A DNA stretch of 64,000 nucleotides from Comamonas sp. JUb58 (GCF_004364775.1 NZ_SOAL01000017.1:62001-126000); one strand, 5' to 3'; positions 48,230 through 57,133 are shown, counted from the first letter of the stretch. Notes: a model not told the origin generated them from the letters alone. A program made the numbers and translations.

Positions 48230-50143
48230 ATGTTTGAAACCATCCGCAAGTACTCCAAGGTGCTGATGTATCCGCTGTTCTTGCTGATCATTCTGTCTTT
48301 TGTTTTGGTGGGAGTGAACCAGAACTACTTCACCGAAAAGAGCCCGGTGGTCGCCAAAGTCAATGGCAAAGACATTACGCAGATGGATTGGGACAATGCG
48401 CACCGCGTTGCTTCCGACCGCATGCGCCAGCAAGACCCCAACATGGACGCCAAGTGGATGGATGGCCCCGAAGCCCGCTATCTGACCTTGGAGCGCATGG
48501 TGCGTGACCAGGTGATCGATGCCGCCGTGCAAAAAATGCATTTGACGGTGGACAATGCCTCGCTGGTGCGAGCGCTGCAGGAGATCCCGCAGATCGCTGC
48601 GCTGAAGAAGCCCGATGGTTCGCTGGATGTGGATGCCTACCGCGCGCTGGTGGGCGCCCAGGGCATGACGCCCGAAGGCTTTGAAGCCGGCATGCGTCGC
48701 GATATCGCATCGCGCCAGGTGCTGGGCGGTGTGTCCAACACGGCCTTTGCCACCGACGAGCAGACCAAGCTGGCCGTCGATGCGCTCTACCAGCAGCGGG
48801 AGATCCAATTGGCCCAGTTCGCTGCCAAGGACTACGCCTCGCAGGTCAAGACCACCGATGCCGATGTGGAAGCGTTCTACAAGAGCAACCAGGAGCTGTT
48901 CCGCCAGAAGGAGCAGTCCACCATCGAATACGTGGTGCTGAATGCTGAAGCGGTCAAGGGCATGATCAAGCCTAGCGAAGATGACCTGCGTACCTACTAC
49001 AAGGAAAACCTGAGCCGCTTCATGGACAAGGAGCAGCGCCGCATCAGCCACATCCTGATCGACGCACCGGCCTCGATGTCGGCCGCAGACCGTGAAAAGG
49101 CCAAGCAGCGCGCTGAGCAAATTCTGGCCGAAGCCAAGGCCAACCCTGCGCAGTTTGCCGATTTGGCCAAGAAGAACTCGCAAGACACCGGTTCGCGTGA
49201 CAGCGGTGGTGATCTGGGTTGGGTCAAGCCTGGCGACATGGTCAAGCCTTTCGAAGACGCCGCCTTTGCGATGAAGTCTGGCGATATCAGCGACCTGGTG
49301 AGCACCGAGTACGGCTTCCACATCATCAAGATGGGTGAAGTGAAGACCCCCCGCACGCCAAGCTTTGAAGAGCTGCGCGCGAAGATCGAGACCGAGGTGC
49401 TGGCCCAGCAGGTGCAGCGCAAGTACGCCGAAGTGGCCGAGACTTTCTCCAACATGGTGTTCGAGCAGTCCGACAGCCTGCAGCCCGTGGCTGACAAGCT
49501 GGGCCTGAAGATTCAGAAGGCTGAGCATGTGACCCGCTCGGCCGCAGCTGGTGCGACTGGCGCCCTGGCCAACCCGACCTTCCTGGAAGCGCTGTTCTCC
49601 AGCGATGCGCTGCAAAACAAGCGCAACACCGAGGCCATTGAAGTGGCGCCCAGCACCTTGGCTTCCGGCCGTGTGGTGGAACACTTCGACGCCCGCATTC
49701 TGCCGTTCGAAGAAGTCAAGGCCAAGGCCCATGACCTGTATGTGGCCCAGAAGTCTGCCGAGCTGGCTCGCCAGGATGCAACAGCCAAGCTGGAAGCCTG
49801 GAAGGCCGACGCGGCGGGCGCCAAGCTGGCTGCTCCCATCGTTGTGTCGCGCCAGGATGCCAAGGGCCAGGTGCCTGCCGTCCTCAATGCCGCCATGCAT
49901 GCCAAGATTGGCGATGCCGCATCCTGGGTGGGCGTGGACCTGGGCAATGATGGCTACACCGTCGTGCGCGTGAACAAGGTTGTGCCGCGCGCTGAAGACT
50001 CTGCCGAGCTGCGTCTGCGCCAAAAGCAGGAGTTCGAGCGTTACCAGGCCAATGCCGAGACCCTCGCGTACTACGAAATGCTCAAGGAGCGTTTCAAGGT
50101 GCAGATCAAGGTGGCACGCCCCGCAGAAACAAAAATTTCATAA
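48230..50143 (+). CDS. ppiD: Periplasmic folding chaperone / peptidyl-prolyl isomerase PpiD
   Basis: Encodes 637 residues, the normal PpiD size. Residues 11-30 form an inner-membrane anchor (KVLMYPLFLLIILSFVLVGV). A SurA-N-like chaperone region follows (~35-240), then a parvulin domain at about 268-368 (RRISHILIDAP, FADLAKKNSQDTGSRDSGGDLGWV, YGFHIIKMGEV) and a C-terminal chaperone part. It helps fold exported and outer-membrane proteins at the Sec translocon. AGGAAAG lies before ATG 48230. The host order tRNA-Val, ppiD, tRNA-His is kept on the right side of the attachment site. Confidence 0.93.
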   Translation: MFETIRKYSKVLMYPLFLLIILSFVLVGVNQNYFTEKSPVVAKVNGKDITQMDWDNAHRVASDRMRQQDPNMDAKWMDGPEARYLTLERMVRDQVIDAAVQKMHLTVDNASLVRALQEIPQIAALKKPDGSLDVDAYRALVGAQGMTPEGFEAGMRRDIASRQVLGGVSNTAFATDEQTKLAVDALYQQREIQLAQFAAKDYASQVKTTDADVEAFYKSNQELFRQKEQSTIEYVVLNAEAVKGMIKPSEDDLRTYYKENLSRFMDKEQRRISHILIDAPASMSAADREKAKQRAEQILAEAKANPAQFADLAKKNSQDTGSRDSGGDLGWVKPGDMVKPFEDAAFAMKSGDISDLVSTEYGFHIIKMGEVKTPRTPSFEELRAKIETEVLAQQVQRKYAEVAETFSNMVFEQSDSLQPVADKLGLKIQKAEHVTRSAAAGATGALANPTFLEALFSSDALQNKRNTEAIEVAPSTLASGRVVEHFDARILPFEEVKAKAHDLYVAQKSAELARQDATAKLEAWKADAAGAKLAAPIVVSRQDAKGQVPAVLNAAMHAKIGDAASWVGVDLGNDGYTVVRVNKVVPRAEDSAELRLRQKQEFERYQANAETLAYYEMLKERFKVQIKVARPAETKIS

Positions 50144-50179
50144 AAACGGAGATTTCATGAGAGGGGCCAAATTTCTGGC

Positions 50180-50185
50180 TATAAT
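50180..50185 (+). promoter_or_regulatory. -10 element of tRNA-His
   Basis: A perfect TATAAT lies 17 bases before the first base of tRNA-His. The -35 region overlaps the end of ppiD and shows only a weak TTCATG. The tRNA can also be read from ppiD. Confidence 0.55.
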
Positions 50186-50202
50186 CATGTCTTCCCCAAC
50201 AC

Positions 50203-50279
50203 GGTGGCTGTAGCTCAGTTGGTAGAGTCCAGGATTGTGATTCCTGTTGTCGTGGGTTCGAGCCCCATCAGCCACCCCA
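50203..50279 (+). tRNA. tRNA-His (GTG)
   Basis: A full cloverleaf is present: acceptor GTGGCTG/CAGCCAC, D arm AGCTCAGTTGGTAGAG, anticodon stem CAGGA/TCCTG with anticodon GTG at 50237-50239, T loop TTCGAGC, and encoded CCA at 50277-50279. The extra G at -1 (50203) opposite discriminator C (50276) is the histidine identity element. Confidence 0.97.
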
Positions 50280-50288
50280 AATAAAGAA

Positions 50289-50320
50289 ACGCGCTAGTGC
50301 TTTTGCCCTAGCGCGTTTTG
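50289..50320 (+). terminator. Rho-independent terminator after tRNA-His
   Basis: ACGCGCTAG (50289-50297) pairs with CTAGCGCGT (50308-50316), loop of ten, followed by TTTG and further T-rich sequence. Confidence 0.85.
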
Positions 50321-50746
50321 CTTTGTGTTTTTGATTTTCAGCGAGCGATGCGCTTGCCAAGGCTGCCATCGGGCCAATGGCATGGTGAGATAGAGCATGC
50401 AGCACATGGCGTTATCGTCTTCGCTTCAGCTTCTCTAGACGCACTCCTGAGTGCTGCCGCCGCCTGGCCGGTCGCAGCGACCGCCTTCCACCCTTCAAAG
50501 CGTGTTTTATGTCAGCCAGTGTGTCGCGATGGCTGCTGGTGTTATGCCTATCTGCACCTCAAAAGCACACTTTTCCTCTCGATAGAGAAAATTGATACCC
50601 CCGTGTATCCCCTAGCGCTTCTCTCTATCAATCCGAGTTGTAATTTATTATCAATCTATTCTTATAAATCGATTGATAATTTGTTCTAGCTGCATGCTGG
50701 GGCTGCGGTTCCGATCGGTGATCTGGTCGGACGAAGGAGGTGGAAT
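50321..50746. other. AT-rich intergenic region with inverted repeats before the FHA gene
   Basis: About 425 bases without a supported gene; the open frame 50318-50689 has no ribosome site and unlike codon use. It contains GATAGAGA/TCTCTATC (50581-50588 and 50622-50629) and a ten-base inverted repeat ATTATCAATC/GATTGATAAT (50647-50656 and 50671-50680), 66 bases before the FHA start. These may be operators or hairpins. Confidence 0.5.
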
Positions 50747-51070
50747 ATGCTGCCGGAAGTCCTTATCTTCATCACGCACAGGGTCGTGCTGCACTCGCTG
50801 ACTCTGGAGAACGGTTACACGACCTTTGGCCGAGGCGCGGGCAATGCCATTTGCCTGGACAACCCTGCGGTCAGCCGCGACCATGGCGCCTTCTACTACC
50901 GAGCGGGGGTGCTGTCGATCGTCGATCACCACAGCATGAATGGCATCTTCGTCAATGGCATGCGCATGCGCCGCAAGGTGCTCTATTCCGGGGACTATGT
51001 GCTGATTGGCTGCTACAAGGTCTTCGTCAAGCGTGGCTCAGAGCATCCGCGCAATGCCTATGCAGGGTGA
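50747..51070 (+). CDS. FHA-domain protein
   Basis: Encodes 107 residues, essentially one forkhead-associated domain. The phosphothreonine-binding signature is complete: FGRGAGN (Gly-Arg), SRDH (Ser-x-x-His), and SMNGIFVNG (Asn-Gly). It should bind a phosphorylated partner, such as a substrate of a Ser/Thr kinase or a secretion component, but no kinase lies in this window. GGAGGTGG lies before ATG 50747. The short length without other domains suggests a scaffold or sensor. Confidence 0.92.
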   Translation: MLPEVLIFITHRVVLHSLTLENGYTTFGRGAGNAICLDNPAVSRDHGAFYYRAGVLSIVDHHSMNGIFVNGMRMRRKVLYSGDYVLIGCYKVFVKRGSEHPRNAYAG

Positions 51071-51214
51071 CGGCCGCGCTTTGGACAGGTTAGGGGTCTG
51101 CGCGAGGTGGGCTGTGGGCAGCGGATGGCTCTTCCCAACTGAGTGGGGATTGCGGCATTTCCGAGCAGACACAGGGGCTTGCCGCGGCTGTCATCGCCTG
51201 TCAGCCGCGCTGCC

Positions 51215-51227
51215 TACAATCGGCCCC
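51215..51227 (+). promoter_or_regulatory. -10 element placed for a leaderless thioesterase mRNA
   Basis: TACAAT at 51215-51220 lies seven bases before ATG 51228, with CGGCCCC between. Transcription should start on or next to the start codon. No ribosome site is present. Confidence 0.55.
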
Positions 51228-51713
51228 ATGCGATTACCCCACCACCAACTCACGATGACGGTGCTGATGTCTCCGGACATGGCAAATTTCTCTGGCAATG
51301 TGCACGGCGGCGCCATTTTGCGCGAGCTCGACAACGTGGCCTACTCCTGTGCGAGCCGCTATGCGGGGCGCTATGTGGTGACCCTGAGTGTCGACCAGGT
51401 CATGTTCCTGGAGCCCATCCATGTGGGTGAGCTGGTGTCCTTCTACGCCAGCGTGAACTACACGGGAACATCGTCGATGGAGATCGGCATCAAGGTGGTG
51501 GCGGAGAACATCCGCGAGCGCAGCGTGCGCCATGTCAACAGCTGCTTTTTCACGATGGTGGCGGTGGACGACCAGCGCAAGCCGGTACCGGTGCCGCCTT
51601 TGCAGCCGGAGACGCCGGATGAAAAGCGCCGCTGGGAAGCGGCGTTGACGCGCAAGGAACTGCGCAAGGAGTTGGCGCGCCGCTTTGCGCAGACGACGCG
51701 GCAGACCAGCTGA
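51228..51713 (+). CDS. Acyl-CoA thioesterase, hotdog fold (YciA-like)
   Basis: Encodes 161 residues. The hotdog signature is clear: NVHGGAILRELDNVAYSCASRYAG with the catalytic Asp/Asn region, VTLSVDQVMFLEPIHVGE and later TSSMEIGIKVVAENI. It hydrolyses acyl-CoA to free acid and CoA, probably as a hexamer in the cytoplasm. The C-terminal Arg/Glu/Lys-rich helix is typical. I chose ATG 51228 because homologous proteins start with a similar HHQLTMTVL and the -10 element lies directly before it; the upstream 74 codons look non-coding. Confidence 0.92.
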   Translation: MRLPHHQLTMTVLMSPDMANFSGNVHGGAILRELDNVAYSCASRYAGRYVVTLSVDQVMFLEPIHVGELVSFYASVNYTGTSSMEIGIKVVAENIRERSVRHVNSCFFTMVAVDDQRKPVPVPPLQPETPDEKRRWEAALTRKELRKELARRFAQTTRQTS

Positions 51714-51773
51714 GCCGGTCTTGGCAGGGAAGAGCCTGCCTGGTTCCCCCAGCAGCGCGATAGGGACCTGTAG

Positions 51774-51804
51774 AAAAGGCAAGGTTGAAACCTTGCCTTT
51801 CTGC
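51774..51804. terminator. Bidirectional terminator between thioesterase and GDPD-like gene
   Basis: AAAGGCAAGG (51775-51784) pairs with CCTTGCCTTT (51791-51800) around a six-base loop, with A residues on the left and T residues on the right. It serves both converging genes. Confidence 0.85.
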
Positions 51805-51857
51805 GTAGTTGGCCCCGTAGCATCGGCACCTACTGGATCTTGGCAGTAACCGCCTAA

Positions 51858-53042
51858 TTAGCGTGCCTTGTTCGCATCGCTGGGGCTGTCGCTGAACACG
51901 CCATCCACACCCACTTCGTAGAACAGCTTGTACTCTGCCGCCACCTTCCCCTTGAAATCGCTGGCCAGCAAGGTGACATCGTTGCGGTAAGCCCAGGGGT
52001 GGACAAAGAGCTTGGCCGCATGAGCGAGGGTGACCAGGTTGGTCGGGGGCATCATTTCGCGGTCGCGGTAGTCCCACTTGCCGTCGTTGTTCAGGTCATC
52101 GGGCTGGCCGTCACCATTCTTGTCCAGGTAGCGGGCGGAGATGACGTAGGGCTTCCAGGGCGAGATGCCGTTGGCATAGGTCTTGATCTGGGCCAAGCCG
52201 TCGGCAGTCACCATCTGGGCATAGGTGGTGGAGGTGCCAGCCACGGTGAAGTCATAGGGTTGGGCATTGGGTGCCGAAAGGATGATGCTGCCATCAGATG
52301 CGAGATCCGGATTGCCATTGATCATCTGTACCAGGCGAACCTGAGATTTGGCGCGCAGGGCCTTCAGGTGGGCGACTTCCAAAGAGCGCACCATCACTGG
52401 CGCAGTTTCTTGGGTGTAGCCAGCTGCGGTGAAGGCGGCCAGCAGCTTGTCTTCCATCGCCAGACCTTGCTGACTATGGTAAGTCGGATTCATGGTCTGA
52501 AGATACAGACCGACCGTTTTGCGCTGGCGCTTGACGTAGGCAATCACGTCATTGAGCGACAGAATGCGGCCGGTGTTGGCATTGACCGGCGGTGTGCTGG
52601 AGCCATTCAGCTTGGCGCGCAGGCTTTGCAACTCCACTAACGTGAAATCCGAGGCAAACCAACCTTCGTGGCGCTGTCCATCGATCATGCGCAAGGTCTT
52701 ACGGCTCGCATAGACGCTGCGGCTGGAGACGTCAGTGATATCGGTGATATCCGGCGAGGCCAGTGCCACCAGTTCGCCATCCTTGCTCATCACCAGATCG
52801 ACGGCGATAAAGTTGGCATCCTGCGCGATGGCTGCATCAAAACTCTCGGCCGTATTGGCGGCCTTGCCGTCAATGCTGCTGAGCGAAAAGCTTTGCGGTG
52901 CTTTTCCATCGAGCGTGGGATAGGGCTTGGGGTTGGGATTGCCTCCATTGCCATCGCCCGGGCCCAACTCAGTCTTGCAGGCGGTCAGTGCGGTAATCGC
53001 CAGTGCAGCGGCACACAGGCGCCAGGTAGCTTGTCTTTGCAT
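51858..53042 (-). CDS. Glycerophosphodiesterase-like lipoprotein lacking catalytic residues
   Basis: Encodes 394 residues. A lipoprotein signal ends at Cys22 (LTAC), followed by a Gly/Pro-rich linker. The remainder aligns over its length with GlpQ-type GDPD proteins (DLVMSKDGELVAL, ITDITDV, LVQMINGNPDL, LFVHPWAYRND, VDGVFSDSPSDA). However, the catalytic HRG is SSI (55-57), the Glu of the E-x-D metal pair is Ala80, and the following His is Ala95; the EIK motif is also lost. A Ca-binding-like insert DKNGDGQPDD is present. It is likely an exported binding or scaffold protein rather than an enzyme. Confidence 0.85.
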   Translation of the reverse strand: MQRQATWRLCAAALAITALTACKTELGPGDGNGGNPNPKPYPTLDGKAPQSFSLSSIDGKAANTAESFDAAIAQDANFIAVDLVMSKDGELVALASPDITDITDVSSRSVYASRKTLRMIDGQRHEGWFASDFTLVELQSLRAKLNGSSTPPVNANTGRILSLNDVIAYVKRQRKTVGLYLQTMNPTYHSQQGLAMEDKLLAAFTAAGYTQETAPVMVRSLEVAHLKALRAKSQVRLVQMINGNPDLASDGSIILSAPNAQPYDFTVAGTSTTYAQMVTADGLAQIKTYANGISPWKPYVISARYLDKNGDGQPDDLNNDGKWDYRDREMMPPTNLVTLAHAAKLFVHPWAYRNDVTLLASDFKGKVAAEYKLFYEVGVDGVFSDSPSDANKAR

Positions 53043-53101
53043 ATTGTCAGTGCTCCTCGTTTTATGGTTTGAACCTGGAGAAACAATCTGTCCATATGTA
53101 A

Positions 53102-53115
53102 AGATTAATTAATCT
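53102..53115. other. Perfect 14-base palindrome between cobA and the GDPD-like gene
   Basis: AGATTAA-TTAATCT overlaps the cobA stop codon and lies about 60 bases upstream of the GDPD-like start. It may be an operator for the latter; no factor can be named. Confidence 0.4.
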
Positions 53116-54010
53116 ACGCTATGGATGTCCTGCCTTCCCTGGTTGCCTGGCTATCGTAGCCGCAAATCTCGGAGAAATCTCGGTTGGACACCGGCTCGTT
53201 GTTACGGACTGCCTGCGCAGCCAAGGCCACGCACTGCACCACATCGCCGACAACGATGATGCTGGGGCTGGCCAGCTTTTCGCGGGCCATCGTGGCGGGC
53301 AAATGCGCCAGATCGGTGATGGCATGGCGCTGCTGGGGCAGGCTGGCATGTTGCACGATGGCCACGGGCGTATCGGCCGGCAGGCCGCTGCCCAGGCCCT
53401 GGCTGATGGCTTCGGCACTGGCCACGCCCATGTAGATCACCAAGGTCAGGCGCGCATCATGAGCAGTGCGCGCCAGTTGTGCCCAATCGGGGCCTTGGCC
53501 GCCCGGCTTGGCATGGCCGGTGATGAACACCACGCCTTGCGCATGGTCGCGGTGGGTCAAGGGGGCGCCCAGGCTGGTCAGTGCTGCGAGCCCGGCCGTC
53601 ACGCCGTTGATGATGCGCGGCTCAATGCCATGGGCGCGCAAGAACTCCACCTCTTCGCCGCCGCGGCCAAAGATGAAAGGATCGCCGCCTTTGAGGCGCA
53701 CCACGTTTTCACCGGCCTGCACCTCTTGCAGCATCAGGCGCTGGATAAAGGCCTGCGGGGTGCTCTGGCAGCCGCCGCGCTTGCCCACGTGGACGATGCG
53801 GGCACTCTCAGGCGCCCACTGCAGCACGGCCTCGTTGACCAGGTCATCCACCAAAAGCACGGTGGCGCCTTGCAAGGCTTTCGCCGCGGCAATGGTCAGC
53901 AGATCGGGATCGCCCGGGCCGGCACCGACCAGGGTGCACTGGCCCTGGGCGGGCGATGGCGCGTCGGCTGGCGGGCGTGCGGTGAGAGAGGGCAGGCTGC
54001 TGTCAGTCAT
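53114..54010 (-). CDS. cobA: Uroporphyrinogen-III C-methyltransferase (SUMT)
   Basis: Encodes 298 residues. The tetrapyrrole methylase fold is clear: VGAGPGDPDLLT (about 28-39), VVRLKGGDPFIFGRGGEE (~100-117), GVTAGLAALTSLGAPLTHR and VVFITGHAKP. It transfers two methyl groups from SAM to uroporphyrinogen III, giving precorrin-2 for siroheme or cobalamin. There is no CysG-type N-terminal oxidase domain, so it is stand-alone CobA-type. It overlaps the end of ybiB by eight bases on the minus strand, so the two are co-transcribed. This pair often lies near nitrite/nitrate assimilation genes; none is in this window. Confidence 0.95.
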   Translation of the reverse strand: MTDSSLPSLTARPPADAPSPAQGQCTLVGAGPGDPDLLTIAAAKALQGATVLLVDDLVNEAVLQWAPESARIVHVGKRGGCQSTPQAFIQRLMLQEVQAGENVVRLKGGDPFIFGRGGEEVEFLRAHGIEPRIINGVTAGLAALTSLGAPLTHRDHAQGVVFITGHAKPGGQGPDWAQLARTAHDARLTLVIYMGVASAEAISQGLGSGLPADTPVAIVQHASLPQQRHAITDLAHLPATMAREKLASPSIIVVGDVVQCVALAAQAVRNNEPVSNRDFSEICGYDSQATREGRTSIA

Positions 54011-54941
54011 GGTGGGAGGCTTGGGGAGCTTGTTGTGTTTGTTGGGCTATGGCCAGCACATGTTCCACTTGCTGGGCCAGGGCCGAGGGCACGGGCAACT
54101 GGCCGGCCAGCACCGCCTCGGTGTAGCGGGCAGTGGTGTCCGCATCGCGTTCGCTGGGCAGGCCGGGCACCTGGCTGTCGGTGCCGCTGCTGCGTGCTTG
54201 CAGCAGCTGGTGTTGGCCCGCGACAAAGCCATCGTATTGCGGCGTTCGGCGCGGGTCGGCGCAGACTTCGCCTTCCAGCCCGCGCGAGAGCAGGGCGTTG
54301 GTCTGCAACTCGGCCAGGGTGGCTTGCAGCATCGGCAGGTACTCTGGGTGCGTATAGCTGCCCAGCAAGACAGCAGGGCCTTGCACCGGCTGCAGCAGTT
54401 TGGCAATGCTGTGGCCGGGATTGCGCAGGCCAATGATCTGGCGCACGGCCAGCAGCTTGGCCAGCGCAGGCAGCAAGGTGGCGGTGTGCACCAAGGCCAC
54501 CTCGGATGCGGCAATGGCGCCCGTCTGCGCGCGAGGCACTAAACCCAAACGCTCGAACACGGCAAAGGCCGAGATGCGGCTGGCTTCGGTCTGCATGCCG
54601 TGTACCAGCACCGGCAGGCCTTCGCGTGCCAGCAGCAGGGCCAGCAAGGGCGTCAAGGTAGGCAGGCGGCGGGCGCCGTTGTAGCTGGGCAGGACGACCG
54701 TGGGCAACGCGGCGCTGCTGTGAAAGCGGGCAATGCGTGCATGCACGGCATCCCAGAGGCCGCACATCTCTTCAGCGGTCTCGCCCTTGATGCGCATGGC
54801 AATGCAGAAGGCACCGATTTCATAGTCGCTGACCTGGCCATCGAGTATCTGCGCCATCACATCGCTGGCCTCGATGCGGCTGAGGGCCTTGGCGCCGCGT
54901 GCGCCGCGCCCGATTTCCTTGATGTAGTGCTGTATGGCCAT
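54003..54941 (-). CDS. ybiB: YbiB family DNA-binding protein (TrpD2-like)
   Basis: Encodes 312 residues. The sequence follows the anthranilate phosphoribosyltransferase-like fold (IKEIGRGARGAKALSRIEASDVMAQILDGQVSDYEIGAFCIAMRIKGE), but lacks the usual PRPP-binding Gly-rich loop, as in YbiB/TrpD2, which binds nucleic acids. Further landmarks are GLRNPGHSIAKLLQPV and YTHPEYLPM. E. coli YbiB is reported as LexA-linked and DNA-binding. It is upstream of and coupled with cobA. Start ATG 54941; the 215-base gap to the next gene on the right is AT-rich at its left end and holds the promoter. Confidence 0.92.
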   Translation of the reverse strand: MAIQHYIKEIGRGARGAKALSRIEASDVMAQILDGQVSDYEIGAFCIAMRIKGETAEEMCGLWDAVHARIARFHSSAALPTVVLPSYNGARRLPTLTPLLALLLAREGLPVLVHGMQTEASRISAFAVFERLGLVPRAQTGAIAASEVALVHTATLLPALAKLLAVRQIIGLRNPGHSIAKLLQPVQGPAVLLGSYTHPEYLPMLQATLAELQTNALLSRGLEGEVCADPRRTPQYDGFVAGQHQLLQARSSGTDSQVPGLPSERDADTTARYTEAVLAGQLPVPSALAQQVEHVLAIAQQTQQAPQASHHD

Positions 54942-55156
54942 GGCAGTAAAAAATACGTTTACCTATTATTTTAGGTTTTATATATACGGAAGTAATAAGA
55001 AAAATCAGCCCATCCCGCATATCGGGTATGGCATGCGGCAACCAGCGCAGGGCGCCGGTTAACGAAGATTTGCGCCGCGCTGTATTGCACTGCCATGCTG
55101 AAGGTCTACCATCTGCATTCTGTGCCACGCCCTCCGGGCTTTTGAAAGGAAAGAAC

Positions 55157-55891
55157 ATGTCCGCATCTCCCTCCATGGTCGATGAGCTCCTCGCGCAACT
55201 GCAGGGCGCACCGATCCAGCAGATGGCCCAAAGCCTGGGCCAGAGCGAGGCCCAGACCGAACAGGCCGTGCAGGCGGCCGTGCCGATGATGCTGGGCGCC
55301 TTGGGCAACAACGCGCAAAGCGAGGGCGGTGCCAGTGCCTTGTTTGAAGCGCTGCAGCGCGACCACGGCGCCGCAGGCGCTGCTGGCGCAGGCCCTGATC
55401 TGGGTGGGCTGCTGGGCTCGCTGTTGGGTGGTGGCGGCGGTGGTGCACAAGCCGGTAGCTTGGGTGGCCTCGGCGGCATGCTGGGCAGTGTGCTGGGTGG
55501 CGCCATGGGCGGCGGCGCAGCTGCGGGTTCTGGTGCTGCATCGCCTGCGGCGCTGGATGGCGCCAGCATTCTGGGCCATATCTTTGGCGGCCAGCAAGAC
55601 CAGGCCTCGGCCAATCTGGGCCAGGCCACCGGTCTGGGCTCCAATGCCGGCAACCTGCTCAAGATGCTGGCCCCGCTGGTGATGTCCTTCCTGGCGCAGC
55701 GTGTTATGTCTGGCGGCCTCAATTCGTCGCAACTGGGCAATGCGCTGGGCCAGGAAAAAGACCAGGTGCAGCAGCAAGGTGGCCTAGGCGGTGGCCTGCT
55801 CGGTTCGCTGCTGGACCAGAATGGCGACGGCAAGCTCGATATCAGCGACCTGATGAAGATCGGCGGCTCGCTGCTCGGCGGCAAGCGCTGA
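55157..55891 (+). CDS. DUF937 (YidB-like) protein
   Basis: Encodes 244 residues. The N-terminal DUF937 part ([23 protein letters not shown], then [15 protein letters not shown]) is followed by Gly/Ala/Leu-rich repeats ([12 protein letters not shown] and similar) and a C-terminal [22 protein letters not shown], which resembles an EF-hand or dockerin-like calcium loop. Function in the family is unknown. GAAAGGAAAG lies before ATG 55157; the longer reading from 55028 lacks one. There is no signal peptide, so it is cytoplasmic. Confidence 0.87.
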   Translation: MSASPSMVDELLAQLQGAPIQQMAQSLGQSEAQTEQAVQAAVPMMLGALGNNAQSEGGASALFEALQRDHGAAGAAGAGPDLGGLLGSLLGGGGGGAQAGSLGGLGGMLGSVLGGAMGGGAAAGSGAASPAALDGASILGHIFGGQQDQASANLGQATGLGSNAGNLLKMLAPLVMSFLAQRVMSGGLNSSQLGNALGQEKDQVQQQGGLGGGLLGSLLDQNGDGKLDISDLMKIGGSLLGGKR

Positions 55892-55969
55892 GCCCATTGC
55901 CCCACTCGCAAACCCTGGCGCCCTGCCAGGGTAGCCCGGTCCCCGGGGGCACAACTGGCCTGGAGCGCC

Positions 55970-55983
55970 TACACTTTGGCCCC
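55970..55983 (+). promoter_or_regulatory. -10 element placed for a leaderless tsaD mRNA
   Basis: TACACT at 55970-55975 is followed by TTGGCCCC and then ATG 55984. The layout is the same as before the thioesterase gene. There is no Shine-Dalgarno. Confidence 0.5.
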
Positions 55984-57054
55984 ATGAGTGAGTTGATTTT
56001 GGGGATCGAATCCTCCTGTGATGAAACCGGCGTGGCCCTGGTGCGCACCCGTGGCCCGGGCACGGTACCCGAGCTGCTGAGCCATGCGCTCTACAGCCAG
56101 ATCGAGATGCACCGCGCCTACGGCGGTGTGGTGCCGGAGCTGGCCAGCCGCGACCATATCCGCCGCGTGCTGCCACTGACGCAAAAGGTGCTGGATGATG
56201 CGGGCTGCACGCTCGGCCAGCTGGATGCCATTGCCTTTACCCGAGGCCCGGGACTGGCCGGTGCGCTGCTGGTCGGATCCGGCGTGGCCTGCGCCATGGC
56301 TGCGGCGCTGGACAAGCCCGTGCTGGGCGTGCACCACCTCGAAGGCCATCTGCTGTCCCCATTTCTGAGCGAAGACCCGCCCGAGTTCCCCTTTGTGGCC
56401 TTGCTGGTTTCTGGCGGCCACACGCAGCTGATGCGGGTGGATGGCGTGGGCCAGTACCAGATTCTGGGTGAGACCATTGACGACGCAGCCGGCGAGGCCT
56501 TTGACAAATCCGCCAAGCTGCTGGGCCTGCCATACCCCGGTGGGCCAGAGCTGTCCCGCCTGGCGCAGGGCGGCGACCCGGAAGCCTTCAAGCTGCCGCG
56601 CCCGCTGCTGCACAGCGGCGATCTGGATTTCTCCTTTGCCGGCCTCAAGACAGCGGTGCTGACCCAGGCCAAAAAGCTGGGTGAGGGGCTGGAGGCGCGC
56701 AAGGCCGACCTGGCTGCATCCACCCAGGCGGCCATCGTCGATGTGCTGGTGAAAAAGACCTTGAATGCGCTGAAGGAAACCGGCATGAAGCGCGTGGTGG
56801 TCGCCGGGGGTGTGGGTGCCAATCGGTTGCTGCGTGAGCAGCTCAACGATGCCTGCCGCAAGCGCGGCATCCGCGTGCACTACCCCGAGCTGCATCTGTG
56901 CACCGACAATGGCGCGATGATTGCGATGGCGGCTGCCATGCGCATCGAAGCGGGGCAGCAGCAGGCCGAAAAGGTGTATGCCTTTGACGTCAAGCCGCGC
57001 TGGCCGCTGGATGCCATCGTGCAGCAGCCACCTGCTGCCGCTGCTGCGGTCTAG
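55984..57054 (+). CDS. tsaD: tRNA N6-adenosine threonylcarbamoyltransferase TsaD
   Basis: Encodes 356 residues. The ASKHA fold with the family signatures is complete: [12 protein letters not shown] (5-16), [23 protein letters not shown] with the two iron-binding His residues, [36 protein letters not shown] and [13 protein letters not shown], and a final Asp in CTDNGAMIA. With TsaB and TsaE it makes t6A37 in ANN-reading tRNAs. ATG 55984 is chosen since it starts directly at the first strand and follows the -10 element; the longer reading from 55897 has no support. Confidence 0.97.
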   Translation: MSELILGIESSCDETGVALVRTRGPGTVPELLSHALYSQIEMHRAYGGVVPELASRDHIRRVLPLTQKVLDDAGCTLGQLDAIAFTRGPGLAGALLVGSGVACAMAAALDKPVLGVHHLEGHLLSPFLSEDPPEFPFVALLVSGGHTQLMRVDGVGQYQILGETIDDAAGEAFDKSAKLLGLPYPGGPELSRLAQGGDPEAFKLPRPLLHSGDLDFSFAGLKTAVLTQAKKLGEGLEARKADLAASTQAAIVDVLVKKTLNALKETGMKRVVVAGGVGANRLLREQLNDACRKRGIRVHYPELHLCTDNGAMIAMAAAMRIEAGQQQAEKVYAFDVKPRWPLDAIVQQPPAAAAAV

Positions 57055-57091
57055 ATGTGATGCGCTGGTGATGCACCGGCACTGCAAGCAA

Positions 57092-57111
57092 AAGGGGCCT
57101 CAGGGCCCCTT
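57092..57111. terminator. Terminator between tsaD and hsp20
   Basis: AAGGGGCC (57092-57099) pairs with GGCCCCTT (57104-57111) around TCAG. It lies between converging genes; the T run is short, so termination may be partial. Confidence 0.6.
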
Positions 57112-57133
57112 CTGCATGCTGTGGTGTTGGCGT

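Noticed and set aside
47732..50023. Long minus-strand open frame of 763 codons opposite ppiD
   Set aside because: It is the antisense shadow of a clear ppiD gene in G+C-rich DNA, has no ribosome site and its product is low in real motifs.
50318..50689. Plus-strand open frame after tRNA-His
   Set aside because: It starts in the terminator, has no ribosome site and contains the AT-rich inverted repeats; no protein-like features.
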